Below are positions 24,101-34,951 of a DNA stretch of 64,000 nucleotides, piece by piece. The notes beneath the pieces were generated by a model. That model had not been told where the DNA came from. It did no database searches and saw nothing but the letters and a program-made list of their open reading frames with translations. The number at the start of each line of letters is the position of its first letter. The stretch's first letter is position 1. Source of the DNA: Pelodera strongyloides (lineage: Eukaryota > Nematoda > Chromadorea > Rhabditida > Rhabditidae). The stretch covers positions 1-64,000 of the forward strand of contig JAANDG010000092.1 in NCBI GenBank assembly GCA_036852015.1. Direction: 5' to 3'. Both the position numbers and the translations under genes were made by a program.

Positions 24101-24335
24101 TGCGTTACCCTTTTACTTATACCAGCACTCTTCTTTCGCCCAAGCTTCTATAAATATTAGAAAATAATAAACCACTTAGTGCCTGAGGCAAAGCGTGACT
24201 TAAAATGATAACTGAAACCGAGCTTCAGACGGAAAACTAACAATGGTGAAATGCCATGTGAATAAATATCAACCAAAAACTTACCGTCAGGGTCAGTTCT
24301 TTCTTCTTGGACGAAGAATTTCCTCGGGGAGCCAT
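18138..24335 (-). CDS. Gene A: two chromo-barrel domains flanking a tandem-exon repeat array
   Basis: Start MAPRGNSSSKKKE at 24335, just after an acceptor TTCCTTTCAG. Exons in transcript order: 24285-24335, 24040-24147, 23840-23896, 23583-23693, 23421-23453, 23029-23295, 22727-22825, 22541-22618, 22272-22349, 21512-21568, 21317-21394, thirteen array exons (20985 down to 19042), 18749-18847, 18578-18652, 18319-18387, and a doubtful last exon 18138-18248 (about 770 residues in all). Every intron is phase 0. The N-terminus is Lys/Pro-rich (TKPKV repeats), suggesting a nuclear, nucleic-acid-binding protein. Two modules resemble the chromo-barrel of MRG15/MRG-1-type chromatin readers: LLEVKIL...MVQFV-GLKNQ and WYEVKIL...RIDYQ-GWTWRQ. 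No MRG domain was found. The domain call is by eye; the function is inferred. Confidence 0.7.
18578..19143 (-). other. Gene A, second chromo-barrel module
   Basis: It starts in the 34-codon exon 19042-19143, whose end reads NRFEFIK, continues in 18749-18847 (33 codons, GNWYEVKILSKN...ARIDYQ) and finishes in 18578-18652 (25 codons, GWTWRQTVPFARL...LFELAQ). The W-Y-E-x-K-I-L strand and Y-Q-G-W turn fit the chromo-barrel pattern of MRG15, MSL3 and MOF. In those proteins the domain contacts methylated histone tails or nucleic acid. Confidence 0.6.
19042..20985 (-). repeat. Tandem exon array A: 13 exons in ~143-165-bp units
   Basis: Exons in plus coordinates: 20914-20985, 20753-20821, 20605-20673, 20446-20514, 20303-20371, 20155-20223, 20007-20075, 19848-19916, 19694-19771, 19536-19604, 19374-19442, 19218-19286, 19042-19143. 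Ten are 69 nt, one 72, one 78, and the last, 102, runs into the second chromo-barrel. Each has an acceptor TTTTGTTTTAG (TTTTGTATTAG in the first unit) and a GTATGT or GTATTT donor. The full-length intron is 90 nt and has an in-frame stop; shorter introns lack the AGTAAGTTTGAAG part. The repeat begins EVGEPHAV and contains SGTRAQ. The block 19848-20155 recurs at 20446-20753, a higher-order repeat of about 598 bp. Confidence 0.9.
21080..22390 (-). repeat. Diverged internal duplication in gene A (linker exons)
   Basis: 21080-21420 and 22045-22390 align along their length (for example CGTCAGCATAT...GATCATAAACGAAAA in both). The two exons they carry, 21317-21394 and 22272-22349, are both 26 codons. 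Both start with KR after an AG and end at a GTGAGC donor. Sequence between them apart from exon 21512-21568 shows nothing further. Confidence 0.65.
22541..23058 (-). other. Gene A, first chromo-barrel module
   Basis: It begins at the end of exon 23029-23295 (HNYEFVQ), continues in 22727-22825 (33 codons, RGENCLCERDGVLLEVKIL...) and ends in 22541-22618 (26 codons, GLKNQAATVPYEKL...LLENAR). Exon lengths and boundaries match those of the second module (33 and 25 codons). The donor at 22541 (GTTGGC) was chosen because it keeps phase 0 and this match. A 6-nt GGCAAG between splice-like signals at 22972-22977 could be a micro-exon but is not needed. Confidence 0.6.
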
Positions 24336-26150
24336 AATTCCAACTTTTCCTTGGAAAAAACTATTCCCGATAGCAACACGGCCTGAAAGGAATGCACATC
24401 ATTCGTGTCGGACTTACAGTAAAAGAACAGGAACCACAAACTATTAAATTGTTGACGTAGATTATAAACCTTCAAACATTACAAACAACAGAAAGCCTTA
24501 TCTAAATGATAAGTAAATCTTTCAAATGCGACGAAATGAAATAAATCCTTTTTGAATAAAAGAATCGTTTCAAAAAGGCAAAGTTCAAAATCAGTGAAAT
24601 AAAATCTTTTTTGAATAAAAGGATCGTTTCAAAACGGCAAAGTTCAAAATCAGTCCTATCAAACACTTAATAGAAATAGAGAATGTTGAATGATATAACG
24701 CGTTCTTTAAACAAAACTCATATTTCGAAAAAACTTGAAAAATGAAGGTTTCACTACTCTGCTTTTCCGTAAAACCGCGCGCAGTTTTGAAGAAACTTGA
24801 AAAGTACGCTATGCTACTATCGCCAAAATTCGTCGCGAATAAACAACTTCGCGTGAGTCATTTATTAAAATGCGTGTATTCTGGTAAATATTAATAATTC
24901 GACTTGTTTTATGGATAGAAAATAAGCTTTTTTGACAAAGAGTGAATTACTTGCCAGATAACCCTGCAGAAGAGAGTCTTAAAAATAAAACAATAGTATA
25001 GCAAACACCTACAATAAAACAATCACATTGCGTTCGTTTCTTTTCAGATTCCATTTTTCTTTGTGGTTTCCATCTCAAGTACCGTAAGCTAAAAATAATA
25101 TTAAAAAGTCGTACACTAAAAAGTACTGTAACCCGTTATACGATTAAATTTAATGGAAATTAAATCTAGATCGTTCCACTGTGAAAAGTAGATGAAAAAT
25201 TAGGTTCTTTTCTTCTTTGTACAAAATCATATTGTTTTTAAATATTTCGATTTACAAAATAATTACAAAATAAGAACCTGGAATGTTGCGAAAAAAATAG
25301 CATCCACTGTCGTCCTCCAAGATGACCATATTGCACGCAACCACTGAAAGTCGTTAATATTATAAAATGAAGCACAATGTACTAATTGTTTTCTTTCTTT
25401 TGTCGAGTTTTATACAAAAAATCAACCCAATATTCATTTCTTTCATTGAACGTTCTTTTCTTAATGACAACATTTTTTAGATCATACAGTATCCAGCTTA
25501 GTGTATTCGTGAGAAATAACTTCTAGCGGCCATCGTTTGCATAGTCCCAATAAAGAGCCGTGGATTTTTGTGTGGAATGTACCCCCACTACTATTTGTAA
25601 TCGATAGCCAGATATTGAGGAATTTGAAAGTTTCTTCCGTTTTGAGGCTAACATTGTCATGTCTATAGTATTAGCTGCTAACAGTTTACTCTGCAAGTAC
25701 TGATGCACAAACCAAGTAACTTGTGACTACACTCGATAGGTGAAATAAATAAAGACTCGCATAAATAGTCGAGCCGGGGTTTTCTACCGATAATTGCGAC
25801 ATGAGTCGCGTCCAAGGACATGATTGGTCCAACAAAGTGCAGTGACTGCTGGAAACTAAAAAAAATAATACTATATTTTAGGCAAATTATTCATGAATGC
25901 GTAATATTTCGTGGTGGAATATTCGTTCGAAGGCCAAGGAAAATTATTGATGGTTTGAAGACAACACGAAAATCGAAGCGCAAAAATAAAGCCTACAATT
26001 AATTGAAGGAATATATAGACAAATCATAAGCTACAGATTAAATTAATCTCCTAGTATGGAGCAAGGATCTAAAACGAGTATTTTTCTTACATTAAAAACA
26101 ATTTATTACAAATGCTAAGGTTCACATTTTTTATCTTGTGTCTATCTTAA

Positions 26151-26313
26151 AGCGAAATGCTAGCCCCTTTGGAAAATTTGCATATGATAAGCAAATCCTA
26201 TGTATCCTATGCTAATTTTGTACGATCGTCCACGGCAATCGTACAAAATTAGCATAGGATGCATAGGATTTGCTTATCATATGCAAATTTTCCAAAGAGG
26301 CTAGCATTTCGCT
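26151..26313. mobile_element. Foldback MITE with TTAA target duplication (copy A)
   Basis: Two ~75-bp arms form a near-perfect inverted repeat (AGCGAAATGCTAGC... and ...GCTAGCATTTCGCT) around a short centre near TCGTCCACGGC. TTAA flanks both ends (26147-26150, 26314-26317), as for piggyBac-type insertion. It has no coding capacity. Confidence 0.8.
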
Positions 26314-26983
26314 TTAAGTAGAAATAAGTGGAAGTTGAATAGTAAATATGACAGGAATTGATTGATTTCAGCATAATATTGCTAACAATACTTCCGAAAA
26401 AATTAGTGAAGCGGTATTTTTTAAATATTTTTCTGGCAAAATATATATGTGAAAATGAGATCTTTAAATTTTTAGTTATGATAGTATCACTAATTAGCGC
26501 TAGGAGAAGTTTGATGGTTCAGCACATCACGGATTTGTTCATACTTTTAACTGCACATTTGAAAGTGTAAAGGTTGCTTATCTAGAAGTTTTAATTCTAT
26601 GTTGTCAGTTAATACAGGCGATCAGTCGAGCATATGCTAGGATTTCAGATATTAACTGTTCTTTTCTTAACGAGATAAAAAATATAAGTATACAAGTGTG
26701 GGTTTTGTCTCGATATGATTGAAGAATCGATTAAGTAGTCCTATGGAGCAAATGACAGCCATCTCGGTTGTAGTTTGGAATCGGACTGGTCCCGTTGCGA
26801 GGCATTGTACGGTGGCACTACGAATAATGTATTGACGTTACAGCGCGGTCGCATTGGTTTTTGAATTACTATCAAAATACAAAAAGGAGAACAAGTTACA
26901 AGTGATAGTGAATTCATGATAATTGTAATGATACCATGGACAAATAATTTTCATACCTAATTACATAGTAGTAAAACAGTGTA

Positions 26984-27051
26984 GAGGTATGGGAATTGAA
27001 CCCAAGACCTATCGCATGCTAAGCTAGCTATCTACGACTGTGCTATAACCC
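26984..27051 (-). tRNA. Degenerate tRNA-Ala(AGC)-like sequence, probably a pseudogene (copy A)
   Basis: On the minus strand GGGTTATAGCACAG is followed by an anticodon-loop-like CTTAGCATGCG, a T-arm-like TTGGGTTCAATTCCC and an acceptor end ATACCTC that pairs with the 5' end at five or six of seven positions. It is 68 nt, short in the D arm, and the anticodon stem has mismatches. The duplicated copy at 45457 has one change beside the loop. It is more likely a tRNA relic than a working gene. Confidence 0.35.
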
Positions 27052-28474
27052 ATAACAATTTTGTCCTATGAATGTACTAAATTCGTTTGGGAGTTGATCA
27101 TGCCACAGCGTTTTCGAATATAAAAAGGGGGGGGGTAAAATTAAAGAATAGTACCCCCATGGTAGTTGACTGTCCAAAATGGAAACATTAATACCAGACA
27201 GCAAAGGGTAGAATATTACCCCAACTTTCAGTATCCCAGTTGTAGTTCATTACGCCTAGCTATGAGGTAGAAAACTTCATAAATGTGGAAGTAATTTTTT
27301 AAAATCGGGTAGTATGTTTCCCTTGGGCTACCTAGATAATCTTTAACAATACTACACCTCCGATTGGAGTTTACTACCCCTTTAAAAATTCTAACCGCTT
27401 TTGACTCAATATAGTCAATAACGAGCAATTGGGGTACTTATGCTAAAGCTAATTTAACATGATTAACATTTGGGGTAGACATGTTAAAAGGAAGCGAATC
27501 CCCGAGCACAGCTCCATCCCGAGCAATCTCATTACATTTGCACCGTTTACGCGTTTGGTATAACACGATACGCTTCAGGCTATCAAACTATATAGTTTTC
27601 TATATTCATGGACTCTTCATATTAGTGCATCTCACAATTAGCTGCGGTGGAAGAACATGTTTTGCGACAGATGGACGCTGGTTAACTTGTTCAATTCATG
27701 ATTTAATGCTGCTAAAATGTTTTTTTTTGTACCAAACAAAATTACGTCCAACAGGTTTGAATACTGGATCGGTATATAGGATTGCTTAGAGAAAGGATAA
27801 TTCATTGTCACCGATTCAAATTTGCACGATTAGGTTTTCTACAGTTGCCCGACTCGTTTTTAGCGCGGAAATTTCAATTTCACCAACTTGCAGTTCATAA
27901 CTTGACAATAGTTTAAACATTACATGTAGCCCAACAAAATACCGAACCTGGTGCAAGAAACATTTTATACAAAACATTCATCACATTTATTATTGAATGA
28001 CATCACGGAGTGCTTAGATTAAAATAAATCAATTCGTTATGTAAGTAGAATAATACATTATAACAACAAGAAAGAACGCTGTCTTTTTCTACACAATGTA
28101 ACTGAACGGTATTTGAAAAGAACGCAAAAATGACACATGTGAGGCTCTACATTTCCACGAAACTTGGCTATTTGGTAGAATTCTTTTAGTGACTATATCC
28201 GATCACACTGGCTACCTGTGTTATCAATAAATATGTACGAAAGATTGGTAAACGTTGGGTGAAATCAAATTACAAACGTTGAGCTCAACTAAATATAAAA
28301 ATATAACGCAGAGAATGAATTACACGTTGTGGGTATCCATGCATAAATATTTAAGTATTATTTGTAACTATCAAGAGGGGGGGGGGTAATTAGGGAGATT
28401 TAGGATTGCTTATGCAAGGGCACGGGTAGAGAAAATTCATGAAGGACAAGTATGATTCTTTGTGATTCTGGTCA

Positions 28475-29086
28475 TTACATGATCGGATTGCCGGTGTCTG
28501 CTAGTTTCGGATTTATGGCCGAGATGAGAAGTGATATGTAGGAAGTGAGCAAGTCATCCATTTTATAGCCCTGAAGATAATCATTCTGTTGAGTTATAAA
28601 TTATTCGTCTAATGTTCTTCCTAACATGTGTTCTTCGGTATACCAGCTATATGCATGATCATGCGCAGCTGAAAAGGAGTTGTTTCACTCGCAAGTACAA
28701 ATAAGCACAAGGAAACTAACGTATTGCGTCTCAAAGGTTAATCTCGGCGATGATCCCTTCAGCAGGTTACCAACAGTGATATTGAAGTATGTGTTTCCAC
28801 TGGTCCAATTACCAATCTGCGTGAACGGATACGTGGAGATCAAGCCCTGAAGTGGTTTTAGTTGAAATTCCCAATCTTAATAAAATTATTATCAACAAAT
28901 CTTAATAAAACGTTATTGAGATCCAATTTCACTTATTATAAAAACAACTGGCACACCACACCAACTAGAAAAGCTATATTTCACAAAATCACTTACCTTT
29001 GTCTGTGCATTGTAGAGACTAACACCGTTCTTGTTGATAGCAACGAGTAGATCTGTTGGTAAGGTCTGATCGGCACTTTGCTTCAC
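28475..29086 (-). pseudogene. Stranded copy of the last three myosin VII exons
   Basis: Exons 28997-29086, 28721-28846 and 28475-28570 match the true terminal myosin exons 47500-47589, 47224-47349 and 46978-47073, with the same lengths, open frames and stop codon. They encode the end of the second FERM domain ([12 protein letters not shown]..., [30 protein letters not shown]). No further myosin exon follows on the right: the duplication ends in the intron and mdt-15-like sequence takes over. It has no promoter or start, so it is a fragment rather than a gene. Confidence 0.92.
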
Positions 29087-29714
29087 CTGTAAAATGGATG
29101 TACAACTAAACTATTCATGGGCAAAACAATGCGCTTATTGTCCAGGACAAGCTTACTATTTAATAGGACGACCGACATAAAGTGGAATTAAAGCAACTGG
29201 AATTAAGGCAACCGACATAAAGTGGAATTAAGGCAACTGGAATATAAGGTTAGATCATAGGCTCGGGCCAGGCTCGCTTCCCGGACGGTCCAACACTGAA
29301 AATATTTCCTATGTATATGCAATTCGTATCGAAATTTTAAAACTCTGGCGAAGGTGACTCACCCAGTGGGCCAGCGGTCACACGCAGAGTAACCAGTACA
29401 GTCTCAGCCACAAGAAATAAAGATCTATTCGTAGCTCGGAAATCTCTACATTCAAATTGCGCAACAGACGGCTGACGTCAAGGAGGCACTAACTAACCCA
29501 ACAAACGTTGAGGCAACGCAAGCCGGTCCAGTTCTGGGCACGCAAGCGAAGGTTAGCGTTTTGTTCGAGATTATTACTCTCGAGAAAGAACTCAACTCAT
29601 AGTTAGCGCCGAGGAGGCATCTTATCCATACCATGCTCGTACCTTAGTTAGCTCTAACTACCGACTACAAACAAGCTACAAACTACCGTACCTGGTAGTA
29701 GCTACCGCAAACTA

Positions 29715-29745
29715 CAATGCCTATTAACGTGGTTAATAGGCATTG
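29715..29745. repeat. Perfect 14-bp hairpin with 3-nt loop
   Basis: CAATGCCTATTAAC and GTTAATAGGCATTG flank GTG. It sits exactly where the mdt-15-like reading frame (…GAMPIN) stops making sense. It could therefore be a rearrangement or foldback junction. Confidence 0.85.
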
Positions 29746-31075
29746 CTCCATTCATTGGTTGTTGTCCAGGTGGGCCAAGTGCTGTCCCATTTGGTGGCAT
29801 TGCCTTTACGGAAGAGCGGGAGGGCGGGGACTGAAGGTCGAGTACCGCCGCGCACTTACTGTTACAATTGATGGCGTTGGTCACCTGAAAGCAGGCAAAT
29901 TTTTTGTTAGCAAGTGTCACGACTAATGTGACCGTGAATCGTATAATTATTACCGTAGATAATCATGTGAGTAAACAACCGTCTAAAGTGTAGACCCAGC
30001 CCGTATATTATATGAATTTGCATAGATTATCTATCAACATATACTCTCCTCGAGGAGACTTAATTATGTTCTTATTTGCAGTATTCCGTCCAGCCTGAAT
30101 TCAGGCAATCCTGGTGACAGGACGCGGTCACCTAGTAGAACAACAATGCAAACAACAATGCCTCACTTAATGAGCCAGTTCAGTCGGGGATAGAAAAGTT
30201 TGTTCATCTAAGGAGCCGACATGTTTGGGAAATGTTTGCTTTTGTATTATTAATATATTGTTTAACTGAAAGAGTAAATTACTAAAATCCTTCGGTGGCT
30301 TTGTGTTCGAGACTAATTCTGCGATCTGACTACCGTAGTTTTGGCCTGAGTCCCTCCAAATGCGTTATGTTTCGTATGAAGAAAAATTCTACTTTTTATT
30401 ATAATCCTAAACTAAATTTTCTGTTCAACTTGGAATGTATTTACTTGTTTTTTTGTTGTAAAGATTCTTTCTACGCGTACTTTATGTGGTGGAGCCGGGG
30501 TCATTGTCGGATATGAGCCTGAGTCGTTATGGGAGCTGTTTTTATTATCACACTATGAGCCGGAGCCACTAGGGAATCCGCGACACTTAGGAGGAGATTA
30601 AGTAAACGGCTCAAAAATCGTGGCTCCGGAGCCACTCACTAAAAATGAGCCATTAAGGCCCACTCTAGGTAGAGCCTGCTTCGGCCCTCTACTCTCCTAC
30701 TGTACGCGGAGGTCCGCGGCAGCCGACATGTGGAAGTCCACCCCGGCCATTCCCTAAATCGATTCTCGCTATCAAAAAAGCGTTGTATCCCACTTGTGCA
30801 GGTTATTCTGTTCAGCAAGCTCAGAAACAAGTATCGTGGAATTTTCAACAAGAACCACGGTTGGCCTGCCTTATTACAAGTTTTCGAAACATTACGTAGT
30901 CTGAACCGCTAACCGCTTGATAAAAGCACACCGCTTCAAAAACCGACCTTGTCTATTGTCCTCATGTACTCGTTCCTGCTGACGCATTTGTGGAACACGT
31001 GCTCCTCGACGTCGCGCATCGCCCGGCAGATGGAGATTCGGCACCACTTGCCGATTGTAAGTCAGCTTCGACTCC
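29730..31075 (-). pseudogene. mdt-15: Broken fragment of mediator subunit 15 (KIX-domain region)
   Basis: Exon 30948-31075 reads NRQVVPNLHLPGDAR, then after a shift of frame VEEHVFHKCVSRNEYMRTID, ending at a GTCGGT donor. The next exon starts at 29884 after CTGCTTTCAG with NAINCNSKCAAV and continues Pro-rich (PPNGTALGPPGQQPMNGA) to about 29730. As I recall it, nematode MDT-15 has PGDARQVEE, EYMRTI and NAINCNSK in this order and spacing. The frame break fits loss of two bases after GATGCGCGAC. The start of the protein and all downstream exons are absent. It sits just outside the duplication breakpoint. MDT-15 bridges transcription factors to the mediator complex. Confidence 0.8.
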
Positions 31076-33657
31076 CTAAACACAAGCATAACTCACTATA
31101 TAAATCACTTAACTCTGAGCACCTCTTAGTCCCATTTTTTTCCTGATACGTCTATGTTTCCTAATCTTTTAGTTCTACCACATACATGTATATTTTTTTA
31201 ATATAATATACAGCCGCGAGTCTAGAACTCCCAATAACCACTTATAAACATGTAGCACATTTTCGCACATTTTCCGCACATTTTCTTCCGTCGAGGGGGT
31301 TTGGTGACCCCACCCCCCAACATTGCGTTTCTTGGAAACGCTTGCTTCGAACCTTTTCTGGAGTATTTTGGATATTTCGGATGTACTTTTTTTTACTAAA
31401 AGCGAGTAATTGAAATGCATTATTGTGTCTGATACTTATCATATGACGCTGTATATCATCAAGTTCTTTCAATCTATTATTTAGGGGATGACAAAGCAAC
31501 AGAATCAATTTTTGATTTTAGGAACATCATGAAAATAAAATGAAACGAACGTCAAAATAACTTACTCCACAATTATCATTGTGATTGAAATGCTTCCTTC
31601 AATCCATTCAACTTGAGGAAGATCCTGAAAATAACCCAACGTCTAGTTTACAGTGAATGTACAGAGCGGCAAAACGAGCGAATAAGAAGCAGAGCTCAAA
31701 ATCAACAGTTTACTTCCTTGACAAAAAGTAGGAATTAGGCAAAAAAAAAAACATTTTCAGATATTAACGATGAGTATGCAATCTGGATATTTTAATCTAA
31801 TGACAGGCCGGCGGGAAGAAATTTGATTATAATTATTGATACACACCTGGAAATATGAAGATAGCTAATGGTTTATTTAATGAACGAGAGCGCATTACAT
31901 AGATATCTTCATACTGTAATTGTTTTGGAGATTTGATCTATCTCTGCCAGTCCCAAAAGTATGTTAGTGCCGAACAGATAATGGCAGTGGCACCCGATTC
32001 GCACATTAGGGAGTACATCATCCTTGGGCTGCAATACGGAGACGGACAAATCTACTGGACAAGTAGAAAAGCGTTTGATAGCCATTCATGCACTTGTGCG
32101 AAACGGAAAACGAATGCTGTGAAAGTTTTATGCTCAAGTCGGGGCGTTACTTTCTTGTGTTGCTTGTGAGTTGCAACATGCATATATATGCTAACCATGC
32201 ATTGTGTGATTAGAATAGTCAATATGAAAATTAAGAGAGATAAGGTCCATAAGTCATAGATGAAATAATGCTGAAATTAGTCAAATATTTGAAAGAAGGG
32301 TGCATGATGGTCCGGGGACAAAGGCTCCATGAGACCGCAAAGAGTTAGAAAGAAGGGAGAGGGAAGTGAAAGGTAGGAGATGGTAAAATAAAAAGTAGGT
32401 TTTAGGATTAAAGGAGTAAAGCTGGGACTGTCCTTCAGACCCGGTTTATTTGTTTGAAATTTAAATAACATAATGCAAAAGTTACGGTCAGCGGGGCCAT
32501 GGAAACTATCCAGCGGCAGTAAATTATTAACTTGTGGGGGAACATACACAATATGAAAAAAATAGCACCAAGGTAAATTGCTCGTGATCTTTGTCTTTTA
32601 ATAAGACTGTCTGCTCAACACATCGCTTTTTGAATAGACATCGAGAAGTAGCATAGACAACGCAAAGGAAGCGCGTGAACACGAGAGTTCATAGAGTAAC
32701 GATTGAATCAATGGTGATTTGCATATTCTATGATCCTTCTTGCCATGATTTAGTTATAATTGCCATGATTTAGTTAATTCTGCAGAACCTAAAGTTTTTG
32801 CCATGAGTTATTTAAAGGTTTATTGATTTAAATAAGTCTGCAGAAGCGAACCCTAAAGCCTCTATACTCGAAGGGTTCCAGATGTGAGTTTTTTCACACA
32901 TGCAATCTTCAACATCGAATTCACATTCTTACGTCCGTCAAAATCAGAGTTGCTTAGAAGTGTCCTCAAACAAACAAAACATAATTTCTGAGTGTATCCA
33001 GAGGAGCAACGCAGTTTAGAAGAAGAAGCCACCGAGGTTAATACTTCATCGCATACACTACCTAATGCTTTAATTTTTCCTTATGTTATATTTCCTTCCA
33101 AGGAATAATATGCCCCAGGCTGACTGGAACTGCTGTTTGCCATGATATTTGATTATTAACTAGCGCGCATTGTATGAAAAAAAAGTTCCTGACGCATATA
33201 GATAGATTTTGGACATTATGGAAGAGAGATTATTTAGTGAATAACAAGGTTTTTGAACACACAAACCCTAAGAATAAAGCGCATAGTGCGCAGAAAACCC
33301 GAAATTAATGAAATTGTAAGTCAAACCAAGCAGCAGAAAAATAGACGAAAAAACTAAACGAGCAACACACAGACAAATTCAATCCGGAAAAAAATAAGAA
33401 ACTGAAATCAAGCATAGAGTAAAACAAAATAACATCAGTGTCGATACAGTTAATATTCCAAACCGTTCAGAGAAAACAATCGCAAAAAATTGACACCAAC
33501 GTCGTTATGTGTCACAATCGAAGCCCCTCTTGTAATTGCTATATAAATGATAATAAAGCAATGCAAAGGGGGCAAAAGTATATATATATATAGATATATA
33601 TATATATATATATATATAACGAAATTGTGGCAAAAGTATTTATATAAAAAGTAAAAC
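31076..33657. other. Stretch without a supported gene
   Basis: One exon-like piece is seen on the minus strand at about 31568-31625 (acceptor TTTTCAG, donor GTAAGT, reading DLPQVEWIEGSISITMI), but no partner exons were found. 32.28-32.55 kb is a purine-rich tract. A (TA) microsatellite lies at 33579-33618. Nothing else is recognised. Confidence 0.4.
33579..33618. repeat. TA microsatellite
   Basis: About 40 bp of alternating T and A broken once by a G. Confidence 0.9.
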
Positions 33658-33864
33658 TTAACTACTTGATGATCTTCTTCTCTTCCTTATAAGCTTTCTC
33701 ATTTCCCTCTCGTCCCACGGTTTGGCGCCTGAGAAAGGCAACATTTCAATGATGAATAAGCGACGACTGTTTGCGTTTCTAGGATACGAATGGGAAACTG
33801 TTAAACTATAGTATCTTGGGTCACCGTATGATACCTTATGGTATGATACTCTCACTTTATGAAA

Positions 33865-34140
33865 TTATGGCCCTTTGTATGAAGGGCCATAATTATCATA
33901 AGGTAGGTTAATAACCTGTAGTACCTGATTTTCCACAATTTCCCACACGCTTTCATTCTTCATATCGCAAGATACAGTGTTTACGTAGACGTTGTTAGAA
34001 TTAAACCACATCACATGCCCGTTTCTATCTACGTACGCAAAACTATATTGAACACCATAGCCCAAATAGCGTAGATAAGCGCTTACTTGGATTCTTGTGG
34101 CATTAGTCGAGTACCGCAATGGCAACTCAGCACTGCGGCA
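33865..34140 (-). CDS. Unrecognised open frame, possibly an exon of an extracellular protein
   Basis: Open for about 92 codons from a possible acceptor (CGAAAAACAG at 34141-34150) to a stop at 33865-33867. It includes CRSAELPLRYSTNATRIQV, aromatic-rich YLGYGVQYSFAYVDRNG and VNTVSCDM, with several N-x-S/T sites and two cysteines. This composition is less biased than most open frames nearby. The upstream open frame (34083-34277) is in a different register and could be joined by an intron or frameshift. An 11-bp-stem hairpin (TTATGGCCCTT...) overlaps the stop. I do not recognise a family. Confidence 0.25.
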   Translation of the reverse strand, partial: CRSAELPLRYSTNATRIQVSAYLRYLGYGVQYSFAYVDRNGHVMWFNSNNVYVNTVSCDMKNESVWEIVENQVLQVINLPYDNYGPSYKGP

Positions 34141-34274
34141 CTGTTTTTCGAATAAACTGTCATATCAGTCAGATTGCTAGTAGGACTTGTTGGAACAGAT
34201 GGGATCAATAAATTATCACAGCCAATGCCAATTATATAAAAAAATCGACAGGTTCCGTTGCTTAGCTCCCGGTT

Positions 34275-34870
34275 CATTGACAGGCCACCTAGTGAGGATT
34301 AGGAATGAGTTTACTGTATTTTATTGGGATTATTCTAGCATTTATTTGCAAATACGGTGACGTTCAAAATTTGGGGGTGTGCTGAGTGTAATAGACTAGT
34401 TTTATATTGTCCATTATCCGTAAAAATATGCGAGTTATCGTGTGTGAATAAAAAAGTAAAATAACTTTTCGAACGACTCCCTAAGCATTGATAGACCACC
34501 CAATGAGGATCTGAGTGAGTGTACTATAGTTTTATTGGGATTCGCAATACGGTAGATTTCCGTAAGGTTCAACCTTGTGTATGTAGTCAAGTATACTAGA
34601 CTAGTTTAATATTGTACACCACTTGCAAATTATATGAAATATTGTTTGGAAATGAAAAAGTAAAATAACCCCAGTCAAAAATCTCCTTTCATTGATAAAT
34701 CACCCAGTGAGGATCAGGAATGAGTGTATTGTAGTTTTATTGGGATTCGCAAGTACGGTAGATTTATGTGAGGTTCAACATTGATGCGCGCTAAGCGTAC
34801 TAGATTAGCTTTATGTAGTATGTTCCTGGTAAGACTGTACGAATTATCTTGTGGAGTAAAATATCTAAAT
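34275..34870. repeat. Three diverged tandem units of ~200 bp
   Basis: Units start at 34275, 34496 and 34690 with CATTGAYARRYCACCYARTGAGGAT. They share a TTTTATTGGGATT segment about 50 bp in and an AAAAGTAAAATAAC-like end. Confidence 0.75.
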
Positions 34871-34951
34871 GAAAAATGTCCCGTACGGTATTCGGTTTCC
34901 TTTGTCTATCTAAATGAAAAATGTCCCGTACGGTATTCGGTTTTCTTTGTC
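34862..34951. repeat. 45-bp perfect-period direct duplication
   Basis: TATCTAAATGAAAAATGTCC...TTTGTC is repeated twice in tandem with one base change. Confidence 0.9.

Larger units (their letters stand above)
23148..29183. repeat. 6.04-kb segmental duplication, copy A
   Basis: Direct-repeat partner of 41613-47686, nearly identical throughout. The left junction is inside a coding exon of gene A. The right junction lies after the words ACCGACATAAAGT in what is, in copy B, a myosin intron. The segment carries the first exons of gene A, the spacer 24383-28474 and the last three myosin exons. The spacer has no gene. It holds a two-copy 58-bp tandem repeat (24547-24655), a foldback element, a tRNA-like sequence and two long G runs (27127, 28376). 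Confidence 0.95.

Noticed and set aside
29452..29640. Leucine-rich frame (LESNNLEQNANLRLRAQ) resembling a leucine zipper
   Set aside because: No basic region upstream and a stop soon after; could be eroded coding sequence but cannot be assigned.
32277..32549. 90-codon minus-strand open frame
   Set aside because: Purine-rich plus strand gives a Pro/Ser/Phe reading with no conserved motif.
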